Source of the DNA: Deltaproteobacteria bacterium
GTDB taxonomy: Bacteria; Myxococcota; XYA12-FULL-58-9; JAFGEK01
Assembly: GCA_016931625.1 (NCBI GenBank)
Contig: JAFGEK010000175.1
Span: forward strand, 1-48,227
Direction: 5' to 3'
Length of the DNA stretch: 48,227 nt
Shown: positions 1 through 8,508 of the stretch, piece by piece
Position numbering within the stretch: the stretch's first letter is position 1
Layout of the letters: each line of letters begins with the position of its first letter
Notes under the pieces: generated by a model
What the model was told of the DNA's origin: nothing
Databases searched by the model: none
What the model saw: the letters and a program-made list of their open reading frames with translations, nothing else
Position numbers and translations under genes: made by a program

Positions 1-25
1 AGAGAGTTTTACGTAACTCCTCGTC

Positions 26-45
26 ATTCCTACGAAAGTAGGAAT
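26..45. repeat. Small hairpin repeat (REP-like)
   Basis: A perfect 8-bp inverted repeat (ATTCCTAC / GTAGGAAT) encloses a GAAA loop. It resembles the short 'attcc-hairpin-ggaat' interspersed repeats of many proteobacteria, and it lies just downstream of the minus-strand gene at 74-589, where it could also end transcription. A degenerate version with a CGAAAG core lies near 36380. No T-run follows, so the terminator role is uncertain. Confidence 0.5.
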
Positions 46-73
46 CCAATTCCGATAAAAGTGAAAAATGAGA

Positions 74-589
74 CTAAGAGTCAGCTATAGCCTGAGCATA
101 CTCTTGACCAAATGCTTCATTATCACCTTGGTCAAACCTAGTTTTCTTACGTAAAAATTCTTGCAGACTAGTCTTTTCTTTTGCTTCAATTTTACGCCAT
201 AACGAATTTGACAGTTCAGTATACTCAATGGCCTTTTCTTCTGCCTGATGCAAATACTTATCAAATACTTCTCGCGAATTTTTTAAATACGTTTGTTTTT
301 CTGATTTATTAACATCACTATTTTTTGCTAAGCTATTAGATTTAATCTTTCGTATTCTAACACCAGAAGCATTTGATTTTTGTAGTGTTGGCACCCAAAA
401 TGATTGTATTGACTGCCTACCGTCTGCCGCATAACTTTGCCAACCTTTAGGAGACGCACTTTCTGTTTGTGTGACTTTGGTAGTTTTATCAGCTGACTTT
501 ACACCAGTGTTGACAGTTTGAAACGGCTGTAGTGGTATAGGTATTAGCGGCCACGCTGATTGCTCAACCGCCGGTGCTTTTGATGCCAT
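74..589 (-). CDS. Unrecognised 171-aa soluble protein
   Basis: I do not recognise this family. The first ~60 residues are low in predicted structure and rich in Pro, Ser and Thr. The C-terminal half (from about residue 85) is charged and probably helical, with many Lys and Glu. There is no signal peptide and no membrane segment. A GGGAGGG ribosome-binding site lies about 12 nt before the ATG, which supports the start and that the gene is real. It is the leftmost gene of the accessory stretch that ends at the tRNA-Lys gene, so it may be island cargo. Its flexible N-terminus with a helical C-terminus resembles other unassigned proteins in this window (10787-12001 and 47326-48063), but I see no sequence match. 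Confidence 0.55.
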   Translation of the reverse strand: MASKAPAVEQSAWPLIPIPLQPFQTVNTGVKSADKTTKVTQTESASPKGWQSYAADGRQSIQSFWVPTLQKSNASGVRIRKIKSNSLAKNSDVNKSEKQTYLKNSREVFDKYLHQAEEKAIEYTELSNSLWRKIEAKEKTSLQEFLRKKTRFDQGDNEAFGQEYAQAIADS

Positions 590-792
590 TATTAATAAAT
601 CCCTCCCACCAGAAATGTCTCTCTATATACCCACTACTTAATATTATTGGTTGTCGTTTTTTTGAATTTTAACTTTTAATTCTGTAGCACCATTAAATAA
701 ACAAACCCTTAAATAACATTCTACTCTGGATTGGTTTGTGCCATTAGATATTTGCTTAATATTTATAGGCAGTTAATGTCGTCTGGCACCGT

Positions 793-1374
793 TTGAGCTT
801 GGATATTATTTATCTCAGCATACTTTCATTATTACTAATTATTAATTTTTGCGACAAACACAAAAAAGCGAGCCTTAAACATGCATCTAAAGTGTTGGGG
901 AAAAGCATTTCTTCAGTCAAAGAAAAGACCAAGATAGTCAAAGAACGTCGACATAAATATCTTGTAGATATTATGACTCAGAATGGCTGGCTAAATCCTG
1001 ACTGCTGTAAAACGATTAGAGACTTAGTTACAACTGCACGCAATGAGTCATCTTCTTTTTCTAAAATGTTTTCAGGATTCGGAATATTTACCGTCAGCTG
1101 GGTATCCGCCATGTTTGGTGCCTTCGCCTCAGTTGCTTTACTTCTTGCCGAAACGGAAAAAGCACCTCCTAATTTAGGTGATGCTGTCTTTCAGCTATTT
1201 ATTAACGGGTTTCAGGTCATCTTGTTGATTGTAGTTATCAGAATCATTGCAACTCAAATATATGAAACACGTTATCCCAAAAAACGCCGATTGATTCTTC
1301 TTGACTCATTGCTGCAGGATATCGTTTTACTCGCCGAAGTATCGGAGCATAGAAAAAACAAGAGAGGCAGGTGA
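793..1374 (+). CDS. Small membrane protein of unknown function
   Basis: 193 residues with three likely membrane segments: residues ~3-19, ~95-118 and ~132-152. Between the first and second lies a basic, Lys-rich cytoplasmic-looking stretch, and the C-terminus is strongly basic (RKNKRGR). The only in-frame start before Met61 is TTG at 793 (or TTG at 799); no clear ribosome-binding site precedes it, so the N-terminus is uncertain. I do not recognise the family. It sits about 100 bp upstream of a DUF3800 gene in the same direction, inside the stretch bounded by the tRNA-Lys and integrase remnant. A role as an accessory or defence partner of DUF3800 is possible but nothing in the sequence proves it. 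Confidence 0.5.
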   Translation: MSLDIIYLSILSLLLIINFCDKHKKASLKHASKVLGKSISSVKEKTKIVKERRHKYLVDIMTQNGWLNPDCCKTIRDLVTTARNESSSFSKMFSGFGIFTVSWVSAMFGAFASVALLLAETEKAPPNLGDAVFQLFINGFQVILLIVVIRIIATQIYETRYPKKRRLILLDSLLQDIVLLAEVSEHRKNKRGR

Positions 1375-1477
1375 AAATATATTATTTTTATATAAACAAG
1401 AAAATTGAACAATAAAAATATGCTATTTAATAGTAAAACAGAGATTACACATCACAAAAATTATAATGGATTAATTA

Positions 1478-2227
1478 ATGAATAATATAAATGGCAATTC
1501 ACGATTCATTGGGTTCATCGATGAATGTGGTGATCATTCAATGCAAACAATTGATCGAGATTTCCCAATTTTTGTTTTATGCCTTATTATTGTTGAACGC
1601 CAAGATTATGCTTGTTCAATCATACCAACTATTGCCAAACTAAAGCTCAAATATTGGATACATGAAGGAATAAATCTTCACAGCAGAGACATTAGAAAGG
1701 CAAATGGCCCGTTTGCTTTTCTAATGAATAAAGCCCAAAAAGAGCGTTTCATTGAAGACATTAACGCTGTTATGAAGGATGTAAAATGTAATATTTTTAT
1801 CGTTTGCATTAACAAAAACAAACATATCACTAAGTATGAACATAATGCTGAAGATCCTTATGAATTAGCACTAAAAATGTGCATGGAACGAGTATTTTAT
1901 TTCTTAAATCAAGAAAAAACTTTTGAGCTTCCCATAATAGCTGAAGCACGAGGTAAAAATGAAGATGGAAATCTTGAAAAGGCCTTTTATAAACTGCTTA
2001 CATGCGGCACTGACTACATATCAGCGCAACAATTCAAATCACTTAAATGCCCTCTAGTATTTAAAGATAAACGAACTAATATAGTTGGGTTACAATTAGC
2101 AGATTTAATAGCTTATCCATGCTCAAGACATATTCTTAGACCAGAGCAACCAAATCGTGCGTTCGATATCATTGAGCCTAAAATTTATAACAATGGTAAA
2201 GTACGTGGATGGAAAATATTCCCTTAA
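1478..2227 (+). CDS. DUF3800 domain protein
   Basis: 249 residues matching the DUF3800 pattern: an N-terminal FIDECGDHS motif (the FxDExG signature, residues ~13-21), a central helical region, and a C-terminal LQLADLIAYPCSRH motif (the conserved Q-x-ADL signature). The family is thought to have an RNase H-like fold with these acidic residues as its active site. Its members are mostly uncharacterised and frequent in mobile and phage-defence contexts. Length is typical for the family. The start ATG is preceded only by a weak GGAT. The location next to a tRNA-associated integrase remnant fits island cargo. Confidence 0.8.
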   Translation: MNNINGNSRFIGFIDECGDHSMQTIDRDFPIFVLCLIIVERQDYACSIIPTIAKLKLKYWIHEGINLHSRDIRKANGPFAFLMNKAQKERFIEDINAVMKDVKCNIFIVCINKNKHITKYEHNAEDPYELALKMCMERVFYFLNQEKTFELPIIAEARGKNEDGNLEKAFYKLLTCGTDYISAQQFKSLKCPLVFKDKRTNIVGLQLADLIAYPCSRHILRPEQPNRAFDIIEPKIYNNGKVRGWKIFP

Positions 2228-2235
2228 AACAAAAA

Positions 2236-2267
2236 TGGTCGGCTCCAGTAATTACCAGAACCGACCA
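2236..2267 (+). terminator. Inverted repeat after DUF3800 gene
   Basis: TGGTCGG (2236-2242) and CCGACCA (2261-2267) form a perfect 7-bp stem around an 18-nt loop, 9 nt after the DUF3800 stop codon. There is no T-run after it, so it could be a weak terminator or an element end. Confidence 0.35.
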
Positions 2268-2390
2268 CCGACCGAGAATTCCCAGTCCATAATTATAATG
2301 ATATATCGATAATCAAAAGTCAATGTATGTTCTTTTAATAAGGTTGATAACGACCAACACCAAGAGCGCAATTACTGTTCGCCATGGTGA

Positions 2391-2592
2391 AGGTTTATTC
2401 ATTCCGCTATGGGTCATGGTTCAACATCAATGGTTGATAAGGTCTATGGCAAGTTCACTACAGAGGAGCTAGGTGCACTAATGCAACGTGCCATTAGTGG
2501 CACACATATGGCACAGACATATGCGGATCAGATGGATTCTTCGGACTTATTGGACGATAGCGATTCAGAAAATGTATTGAAAAATCAAGATC
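2391..2592 (+). pseudogene. C-terminal remnant of a tyrosine recombinase (integrase)
   Basis: The frame from 2391 reads RFIHSAMGHGSTSMVDKVYG and then continues KFTTEELGALM. The MGHGSTSMVDKVYG part matches the end of the catalytic domain of phage-type tyrosine recombinases (LGHxSxxMVxxxYG, whose final Tyr is the nucleophile). A TGA stop at 2388-2390 and the absence of the R-H-x-x-R region upstream show that the rest is missing. The open frame runs on into the antisense of the tRNA gene, so its real stop has been lost or lies within the junction. The position at the 3' end of a tRNA gene is the usual place for an integrase of an element that uses that tRNA as its attachment site. Confidence 0.7.
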
Positions 2593-2595
2593 TAC

Positions 2596-2671
2596 TGGTG
2601 GGTCGTCAGGGAATCGAACCCTGGGCCAGCGGATTAAAAGTCCGATGCTCTACCGACTGAGCTAACGACCC
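2596..2671 (-). tRNA. tRNA-Lys (TTT anticodon), CCA encoded
   Basis: Read on the minus strand, the gene begins GGGTCGTTAGCTCAG, has an anticodon arm with loop CTTTTAA (anticodon TTT, Lys), a T-arm with GGTTCGATTCC and closes with ACGACCC-A-CCA. The 7-bp acceptor stem GGGTCGT/ACGACCC pairs perfectly. The total is 73 nt plus an encoded CCA. The 3' end faces the integrase remnant at 2391-2592. Confidence 0.95.
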
Positions 2672-2890
2672 ACCTACTTGTGAGGCGCGCAAATTAGCGA
2701 TGACAGCAGCATTCGTCAATAACTTAATGATAATATTTAAGAAAAAATTACAAATAATCGTAAAACTTCTCTAGCACCGACCTTCAAAATACCGTTATAA
2801 ATTTACAGATAGAAAGGCTTATCTGGTTCCTGCTAATGTACCGTATACAAAGATCGCATATTATTTTGGCAGATTTAAAAAGGAATTTAT

Positions 2891-3919
2891 ATGAATTCAG
2901 CCATAACGCATCGCGGTATTTGCTTGCTATCAATTATGTTTGCAATAGGTATTGGTATAAATGGCTGTAAATCAAAGGGCAAAGCCAAGCCTAAGGCAGC
3001 TCCAACTACACCTTTATCCAAACCTCCCGATTGGGTAACTCACCTCAAAATTAATGCTAATGAACTCTGTGGTATCGGCGTTGCTGGCGCTGGTTTTGAT
3101 GAGTACTCACCTCACCCCAAACGCTTATCTCGCGAACGGGCTATCCGCAATCTTGCTGGGGTGCTTGGCACCAATGTCCTTGAAGCTATCGTTGATAAAA
3201 CTACTGATTATTCGCAACATATTGAAATCGCTAGGGGTTTGCACATAGATGATTCTACTGTAGACCTTATTGATCAATTATCAAACACTGAATACTGGCT
3301 TGACCGTGACGCGGTGGGCCCGTTTGCCCAGCAAAACTTCACCTATGCGTATACTTGCGTTGATACAAACAAAATCGCGCTTAAGTTAAATCTTGACCCC
3401 AACAAGTTAAAAAAACGAAATAAAGCTAGACCTCCGGTTAGCCCTGAGAAAACACCTAAATGGATAACAAAAACCGGTAAGCAACCTGGCGGTCGCCTCT
3501 GTGCCGTAGGTTTTTCGATGCCTACTTTTTTTGCTGATAATACCTTTGAAGCCGTTGTAGAAGACATTCGTTCTCAATTAGCTGAAGTGGTTGAAACCCT
3601 AGTCTCACAATATACTGAAGAGATAACTAGCAACCGCAGTCAAACCATTAAAATGATGACCGTTGCCACCACCCAAGCCATTTCAAAAGGGGTGGTGGTA
3701 ACAGACTTTTGGTATGATCGTGATGCTATTGGTCCACAAAAACAACAACGCAGCACTTATGGTTGGGGTTGTGTGTATCCGGTTGACATTATGAAACAAA
3801 GTATTGCTGCTATTGAAGAAAAAATGCCTGAAAAAACAGTTGCTAAAGTTCGTGAACGTGCGGCTCATGCCTTTGAAGACCTCGACGCTGAAATTGCCAA
3901 ACGCGAAGGCCAAAAATGA
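2891..3919 (+). CDS. LPP20-like lipoprotein with two repeated domains
   Basis: 342 residues. The N-terminus has a hydrophobic signal sequence ending in a lipobox-like GINGC (Cys26), so the protein is probably lipid-anchored. Two domains of the same kind follow. Each starts with a P-x-W motif (PPDWVT, ~residue 46; TPKWIT, ~residue 188), then a LCGIGVA/LCAVGFS strand, a long helix, and ends with a repeated block DRDAVGPFAQQ...TYAYTCV / DRDAIGPQKQQ...TYGWGCV. The layout resembles LPP20 family lipoproteins, which often have this kind of tandem structure; the exact role is unknown. A good AGGA site lies 8 nt before the ATG. It is followed 68 bp later by the moxR gene in the same direction. Confidence 0.75.
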   Translation: MNSAITHRGICLLSIMFAIGIGINGCKSKGKAKPKAAPTTPLSKPPDWVTHLKINANELCGIGVAGAGFDEYSPHPKRLSRERAIRNLAGVLGTNVLEAIVDKTTDYSQHIEIARGLHIDDSTVDLIDQLSNTEYWLDRDAVGPFAQQNFTYAYTCVDTNKIALKLNLDPNKLKKRNKARPPVSPEKTPKWITKTGKQPGGRLCAVGFSMPTFFADNTFEAVVEDIRSQLAEVVETLVSQYTEEITSNRSQTIKMMTVATTQAISKGVVVTDFWYDRDAIGPQKQQRSTYGWGCVYPVDIMKQSIAAIEEKMPEKTVAKVRERAAHAFEDLDAEIAKREGQK

Positions 3920-3987
3920 AAAAACTTTTAGTAGTTATTAACGATACTATTGCACTCTGTTGCAACTTGATAGAATACCATTAAACT

Positions 3988-5007
3988 ATGACGTCAATGA
4001 CTCAACCAAATACTAATGGCGCCTCAGATAGAGAACGTGCCGAACAATTACATCAAGCATATCGCAATATTCAAAACGAAATCGCTCGTCGTGTCATAGG
4101 GCAACACAATGTTATTGAGCATTTGTTAATCACCCTTTTTGCTCGTGGGCATGGGTTGTTTGTTGGTGTACCAGGCTTAGCTAAAACTTTACTAATTCAA
4201 ACTCTTGCCGATGTACTTGACCTAGAGTTTAATCGCATACAATTTACCCCAGATCTCATGCCGTCTGACATAACTGGCACTGATATCATTGACCAAGACG
4301 CCAACGGACAACGCGCTTTTCGTTTTGTAAAAGGCCCGGTTTTTTGCAACTTATTACTTGCTGATGAAATAAATCGAACTCCACCAAAAACTCAAGCAGC
4401 GCTACTGCAATCAATGCAAGAACTGCGGGTAACGGCTGGTGGTCACACTTATCCATTACCGCCACCATTTCACGTTTTTGCTACGCAAAACCCTATCGAA
4501 CAAGAAGGCACTTATCCGTTGCCTGAAGCACAGCTTGACCGTTTCATGATGATGCTAAAGGTTGATTATCCAAATTTACACGAAGAAGCTGAGATTGTTC
4601 ATCGTACAACCTCATCTGAGTTTACTACTGTTCGCAAAGTGCTTAGCCCAGCAGCAATAAACGACTTTCAAAATTTAGTACTGCGTGTACCAGCATCTGA
4701 ACCTATTGTTATGCTTGCCGTTAGTATTACCCGCATGTCTCGCCCAACAGACGCTAGTGCTCCTGCTGAAGTTCACGAGTTTGTTTCATACGGAGCCGGG
4801 CCACGCGCCGCACAGCACCTCATGCTTGCGGCTAAAGCCAGGGCTATTCTTGACGGTCGTCCAGCAGTTGACAGTGCTGATATTAAAACATTAGCACACC
4901 CAGTATTACGCCATCGTATTCTCACTAATTTTCATGCTGAAGCACAAAAAGTCACTGCTGATGATATAATTAATCGCATCATCGAAAAAATTGAAACAAA
5001 ACGATAA
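3988..5007 (+). CDS. MoxR-family AAA+ ATPase
   Basis: 339 residues. The Walker A motif GVPGLAKT is at about residue 59, Walker B LLADEINRTPPKTQAALLQS at about 124, and the sensor 1 region is FATQNPIEQEGTYPLPEAQLDRF. These are the hallmarks of MoxR ATPases, which act as chaperone-like ATPases with vWA or DUF58 partner proteins. The C-terminal helical lid is complete (ALDGR-type segment AILDGRPAV). The DUF58 gene follows in the same direction about 95 bp downstream, the standard partner order. ATG at 3988 is used; Met4 (3997) is an alternative, and neither has a strong ribosome-binding site. Confidence 0.93.
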   Translation: MTSMTQPNTNGASDRERAEQLHQAYRNIQNEIARRVIGQHNVIEHLLITLFARGHGLFVGVPGLAKTLLIQTLADVLDLEFNRIQFTPDLMPSDITGTDIIDQDANGQRAFRFVKGPVFCNLLLADEINRTPPKTQAALLQSMQELRVTAGGHTYPLPPPFHVFATQNPIEQEGTYPLPEAQLDRFMMMLKVDYPNLHEEAEIVHRTTSSEFTTVRKVLSPAAINDFQNLVLRVPASEPIVMLAVSITRMSRPTDASAPAEVHEFVSYGAGPRAAQHLMLAAKARAILDGRPAVDSADIKTLAHPVLRHRILTNFHAEAQKVTADDIINRIIEKIETKR

Positions 5008-5102
5008 ATATTCATAGCGCGGTATCTTTTTAAAAAATACGACGATAAAAAACCTCTAACAGGATTATAATAGGGTTTAGAGTCGTCGAGATAAAAAGGG
5101 GC

Positions 5103-6074
5103 ATGATAGTGAGTGAAGGTAACCACGTTGACACAAATACAACGAATTTAATTGGCGCTGCCTTACTCGCCGAAATTGAAAATCTACAACTACGTGCCCA
5201 ACTTGCGGCTCAAGGTGCGCTTGCTGGCATGCATCGTTCAATTCGTCGTGGTACTTCTATTGAATTTAGCGAACACAAACTTTATTCTCCTGGCGATGAT
5301 ATCCGGCATATTGATTGGCGCGCTTACGCAAAAACCGATCGCTACCACATCAAACAGTTTGAAGACGAGACCAATCTTACACTCGAAATATTACTCGACC
5401 ATTCTGGTTCTATGCGTTTTGCCAGCGATTCATATTCGCAAAAAATTGACTATAGTCGCACCATCGCTGGTGCCTTAAGCTATTTAGCCCTACGTCAAGG
5501 TGATGCAGCAGGATTGTTTGCTTTTGCTGATAAAGTATCCGTTGAATTGTTACCACGAGCAGCTAGTACGCATTTACTTGAAATACTCAGCCACTTAGTG
5601 CGCTTAAAGGCAGAGGGGCCAACTCAAGTTGGAGCTTGCCTTAATCGCTTTGCGCAATCTCGACGTCGCCGCCGGGTAATTTTTATAATTTCTGATCTTT
5701 TTGACGCTGACCCTAGTCTATTTACTGCTCTACGTCACTTAGCCGCCAGAAGACACGACATAACGCTTTTGCATATTATGGACCCAGCAGAAATTAACTT
5801 TCATTTTGAAAATCCATCAATATTTGCATCATTAGAAGATGAACGTCGCTTGTTTGTACATCCACGTACCCTGCGTAACGCCTACCTTAATGAAATGAAA
5901 AAATTTCTAAATAAAACTGAGCAACTATGTAATGAAGCGCGAATTGATTATCACCATATTATAACTTCAACACCACCGGAACAAACTTTAACGCAGATTT
6001 TGCATAAACGCGAAGCTAGAGTTAGCTTGCGTCGTAATGTGTCGACTCCGGTAATAGTGCGTGAACAAACGTGA
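5103..6074 (+). CDS. DUF58 domain protein (MoxR partner)
   Basis: 323 residues. The DUF58 signature is at residues ~55-85: SPGDDIRHIDWRAYAKTDR followed by the F-E-D-E block. It is followed by a vWA-like metal-site stretch, LDHSGSMRF (D-x-S-G-S, MIDAS-type, ~residue 98), and later IISDLFDAD. Members work with MoxR ATPases; their biochemical role is mostly unsettled. There is no membrane segment, unlike many longer DUF58 proteins. AAGGGG precedes the ATG. The 3' end overlaps the next gene by 4 bases (GTGA), so the kinase is probably translationally coupled to it. Confidence 0.92.
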   Translation: MIVSEGNHVDTNTTNLIGAALLAEIENLQLRAQLAAQGALAGMHRSIRRGTSIEFSEHKLYSPGDDIRHIDWRAYAKTDRYHIKQFEDETNLTLEILLDHSGSMRFASDSYSQKIDYSRTIAGALSYLALRQGDAAGLFAFADKVSVELLPRAASTHLLEILSHLVRLKAEGPTQVGACLNRFAQSRRRRRVIFIISDLFDADPSLFTALRHLAARRHDITLLHIMDPAEINFHFENPSIFASLEDERRLFVHPRTLRNAYLNEMKKFLNKTEQLCNEARIDYHHIITSTPPEQTLTQILHKREARVSLRRNVSTPVIVREQT

Positions 6075-8047
6075 AGATAGCACTACGTTGGCAAACACTG
6101 TGGCCATTAGCAATAACTATTATTATAGTTTTACTGCTATTGGTTTTGGCAGTATCAGACCATCTGTGGTTGACTCAAAAAATAGCTGAAACAAATCAAA
6201 TTCGCACAAATCTCGAACGCGTAATTGCTCGTCTTGATGACCGTCATCAACGCACCATACGCCGCGCTAATGCCGCAGTATTAGAAAACCAACAAAATAC
6301 TCGCGAAGCTATGTTGGCTTGGGCATCTGAACATTACCTCAAAGAAATGGAAAGTTACGGCAATAAAGCGAGTCAAGCCATAATCTCGGCACACATTACC
6401 GATACCGATTCACGCCTGCGTTCACACCGCAACCGTCTTATCTCTCAAATCAAACTTATTCTTAATCAAGCACGTAAAGTTGCTGATGCGCTTGATTCTC
6501 TATTAATTGCGGTCAACGAAAACGATGATGATACTATATTAGCTGCAACGCAAAAATTAGAACGTGCTGACCGTTCGATGGATATTCTATTGCACACTAC
6601 CGCAGCTTTAACCCGGCAATTAACTGCTTGGCAAATAGCTTATACTCTAAATACCACACGAACTATACCTTGGTTAGTCATAATCATAATTGCATTATGG
6701 ATCCCAATCTCATTTTATTTAGCCATACGTCCTCTCAATCGTATCTCACAACTCACCCAAAATAAAATCGCAAGTCAACCTTTATCTATAGAAGAAGACA
6801 ACTTACAAAAACGACTTATTGATATAGACAATCAACAAGAAGCGCAAAGCCGTCAATTAGCCGAACGTATGCATGAAGCGGAACGCAATACTATAGTTAC
6901 TCGTCGTCTTACCCAAGAATTAGCATTGTTAAAACTTTATAATGAAAATCTGGTTAACAGCCTGCGCGCTGCAATCATAGTTACTGATATAGAATTAAAT
7001 TTACGTAGCTATAATCGTGCCGCCAAATTATTGCTTAATATTAGTGATGATGCAGTTGACTCAAACCTGCTTGAACAAACCATCTTTCATGCACTAACCA
7101 AACAATCACGTGATGCTAAAAACGAATTACTACGTGCCATAAGTGAACGTTGTACACTCCATTACGATGCTCTACCTTATGCTTTAGCAACCGGCGAAAT
7201 ACTGCTTGATTTAGTTATTGCCCCTTACATGAATGAAAGTGGTGCTGCACGTGGTTTGCTCTTCGTTGCCGACGATGTCACCGATACCATTAATACTAAA
7301 AACCAATTGCTCGCTGCCGAGCGCTTGGCTGCGGTAGGTCGCTTATCTGCTCAAGTTGCCCATGAAATCCGCAATCCTTTAAGTGCTATTGCTTTAAATG
7401 CTGAACTATTGGGTGAAGACTTTGCTGCTGAGCTAGGTGAACCAAAACGCACTGAAGCTTACAAACTAATAACTGCTATAACTAACGAAATTGAACGTCT
7501 AACCGAAGTAACCGAAGGTTATTTGCATCTTAGTCGGCTTCCGCGTCCGAATTTACGCGCTACAGACATCAATCAATTAGTAAGCGACTTAGCAAGCATG
7601 TTACGTGAAGAAATGAAAGCTTACAAAATTGAGATACAGCTTGAACTTGATACACCACCACCTTTAGCTTATGCTGACTCAGGGCAACTACGGCAAGCAC
7701 TACTCAATGTAATTCGCAATAGCCGCGAAGCAATGCCTAACGGTGGCGTTATTTACATTAACACTTTCGCTAAAACTTCTACCAACCAGGTCATAATTGA
7801 CATTTGCGATACTGGCACAGGTTTTTTACCTGATGTTATCCGACGAGTTTTTGAACCATTTTACTCAACCAAACAAGCTGGTACCGGTTTAGGCTTATCG
7901 CTTACCCAACAAATAGTTTTAGAACATGGCGGTAAAATCAATATTGCCAATACTGCATCTGGTGGGGCTAAAGTTTCTTTGCTGTTAAAAGCAAGCACAG
8001 CTAAAACCACAAACGATACAGATGACTCTAAACTTAACCTTACCTAA
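6071..8047 (+). CDS. Membrane sensor histidine kinase
   Basis: 658 residues. Membrane segments at ~10-30 and ~198-220 enclose a long, probably helical periplasmic sensor region. Then come a HAMP-like linker and coiled coil (~220-300) and a PAS-like domain (~300-410). A HisKA domain follows, with H-box AHEIRNPLSAI (His431), and a HATPase_c domain with N box NVIRNSREAMPNGG (~546), G1 DTGTGF and G2 GTGLGLSL. It should autophosphorylate on His431. No response regulator gene is adjacent, so its partner lies elsewhere. The GTG start overlaps the DUF58 stop as GTGA. A histidine kinase coupled to moxR/DUF58 is unusual and hints that this ATPase system is tied to an envelope signal. Confidence 0.93.
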   Translation: MKIALRWQTLWPLAITIIIVLLLLVLAVSDHLWLTQKIAETNQIRTNLERVIARLDDRHQRTIRRANAAVLENQQNTREAMLAWASEHYLKEMESYGNKASQAIISAHITDTDSRLRSHRNRLISQIKLILNQARKVADALDSLLIAVNENDDDTILAATQKLERADRSMDILLHTTAALTRQLTAWQIAYTLNTTRTIPWLVIIIIALWIPISFYLAIRPLNRISQLTQNKIASQPLSIEEDNLQKRLIDIDNQQEAQSRQLAERMHEAERNTIVTRRLTQELALLKLYNENLVNSLRAAIIVTDIELNLRSYNRAAKLLLNISDDAVDSNLLEQTIFHALTKQSRDAKNELLRAISERCTLHYDALPYALATGEILLDLVIAPYMNESGAARGLLFVADDVTDTINTKNQLLAAERLAAVGRLSAQVAHEIRNPLSAIALNAELLGEDFAAELGEPKRTEAYKLITAITNEIERLTEVTEGYLHLSRLPRPNLRATDINQLVSDLASMLREEMKAYKIEIQLELDTPPPLAYADSGQLRQALLNVIRNSREAMPNGGVIYINTFAKTSTNQVIIDICDTGTGFLPDVIRRVFEPFYSTKQAGTGLGLSLTQQIVLEHGGKINIANTASGGAKVSLLLKASTAKTTNDTDDSKLNLT

Positions 8048-8101
8048 CAGCATAAATGGATTGTAAAAAAATAAATCAATGTCTTAGGCGACAAAGCTTT
8101 T

Positions 8102-8154
8102 TTGCATATATGCAAGCGATATCCAAGTAATTAGTTGTACAATTACATGTACAA
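8102..8154 (+). promoter_or_regulatory. Palindromes upstream of toxin-antitoxin operon
   Basis: Two perfect palindromic signals lie in the 150-bp gap before the antitoxin gene: TTGCATATATGCAA (8102-8115) and TTGTACA-N6-TGTACAA (8135-8154). A further GGTACAC half-site lies at 8168-8174. The second fits an operator bound by the ribbon-helix-helix-like antitoxin, as in autoregulated toxin-antitoxin operons. The binding assignment is inference. Confidence 0.5.
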
Positions 8155-8196
8155 TGATATAAAAATAGGTACACATAAATAACTTGGAGGAAAATT

Positions 8197-8508
8197 ATGC
8201 GTGCTGCAACCTTGCATGTAAAGATCGATAAACAGTTCGCCCAAAACCTTAAAGACTTGGCAGATAAGCGTGGTCAATCAGTGGGTGAATTAGTCAGACA
8301 GGCCCTAGGTGCTACCTATCAGTTAGATTTATTAGAAATTACTAATCGACAGCGTCAAGGTTTAGAAGCCTATCGTGGCGGTTTTATTAGCCTGAGCAAA
8401 CTTGCCGAAATTATGGGAATGCATATTCTAGAGTTACGCACTTGGTTAAACGAGCACGCGATTTCGCAAAATAATTGTTTTGAAGAAAAAGACCCGCACT
8501 ATGCCTAA
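8197..8508 (+). CDS. Antitoxin: ribbon-helix-helix plus UPF0175-like domain
   Basis: 103 residues. Residues 1-45 (TLHVKIDKQFAQNLKDLADK, then SVGELVRQALG) fit a ribbon-helix-helix DNA-binding fold. Residues ~65-90 (GFISLSKLAEIMGMHILELR) are a helix-turn-helix of the UPF0175 type. It is preceded by a strong GGAGG 7 nt from the ATG. UPF0175 proteins are regularly encoded just before DUF3368 PIN toxins, as here; the PIN gene starts within its last 8 bases. It should bind the toxin and the palindromes upstream. Confidence 0.85.
   Translation: MRAATLHVKIDKQFAQNLKDLADKRGQSVGELVRQALGATYQLDLLEITNRQRQGLEAYRGGFISLSKLAEIMGMHILELRTWLNEHAISQNNCFEEKDPHYA

Noticed and set aside
2409-2660. 83-codon frame running into the tRNA gene
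   Set aside because: Only its first ~50 codons are an integrase remnant; the rest is antisense of tRNA-Lys.
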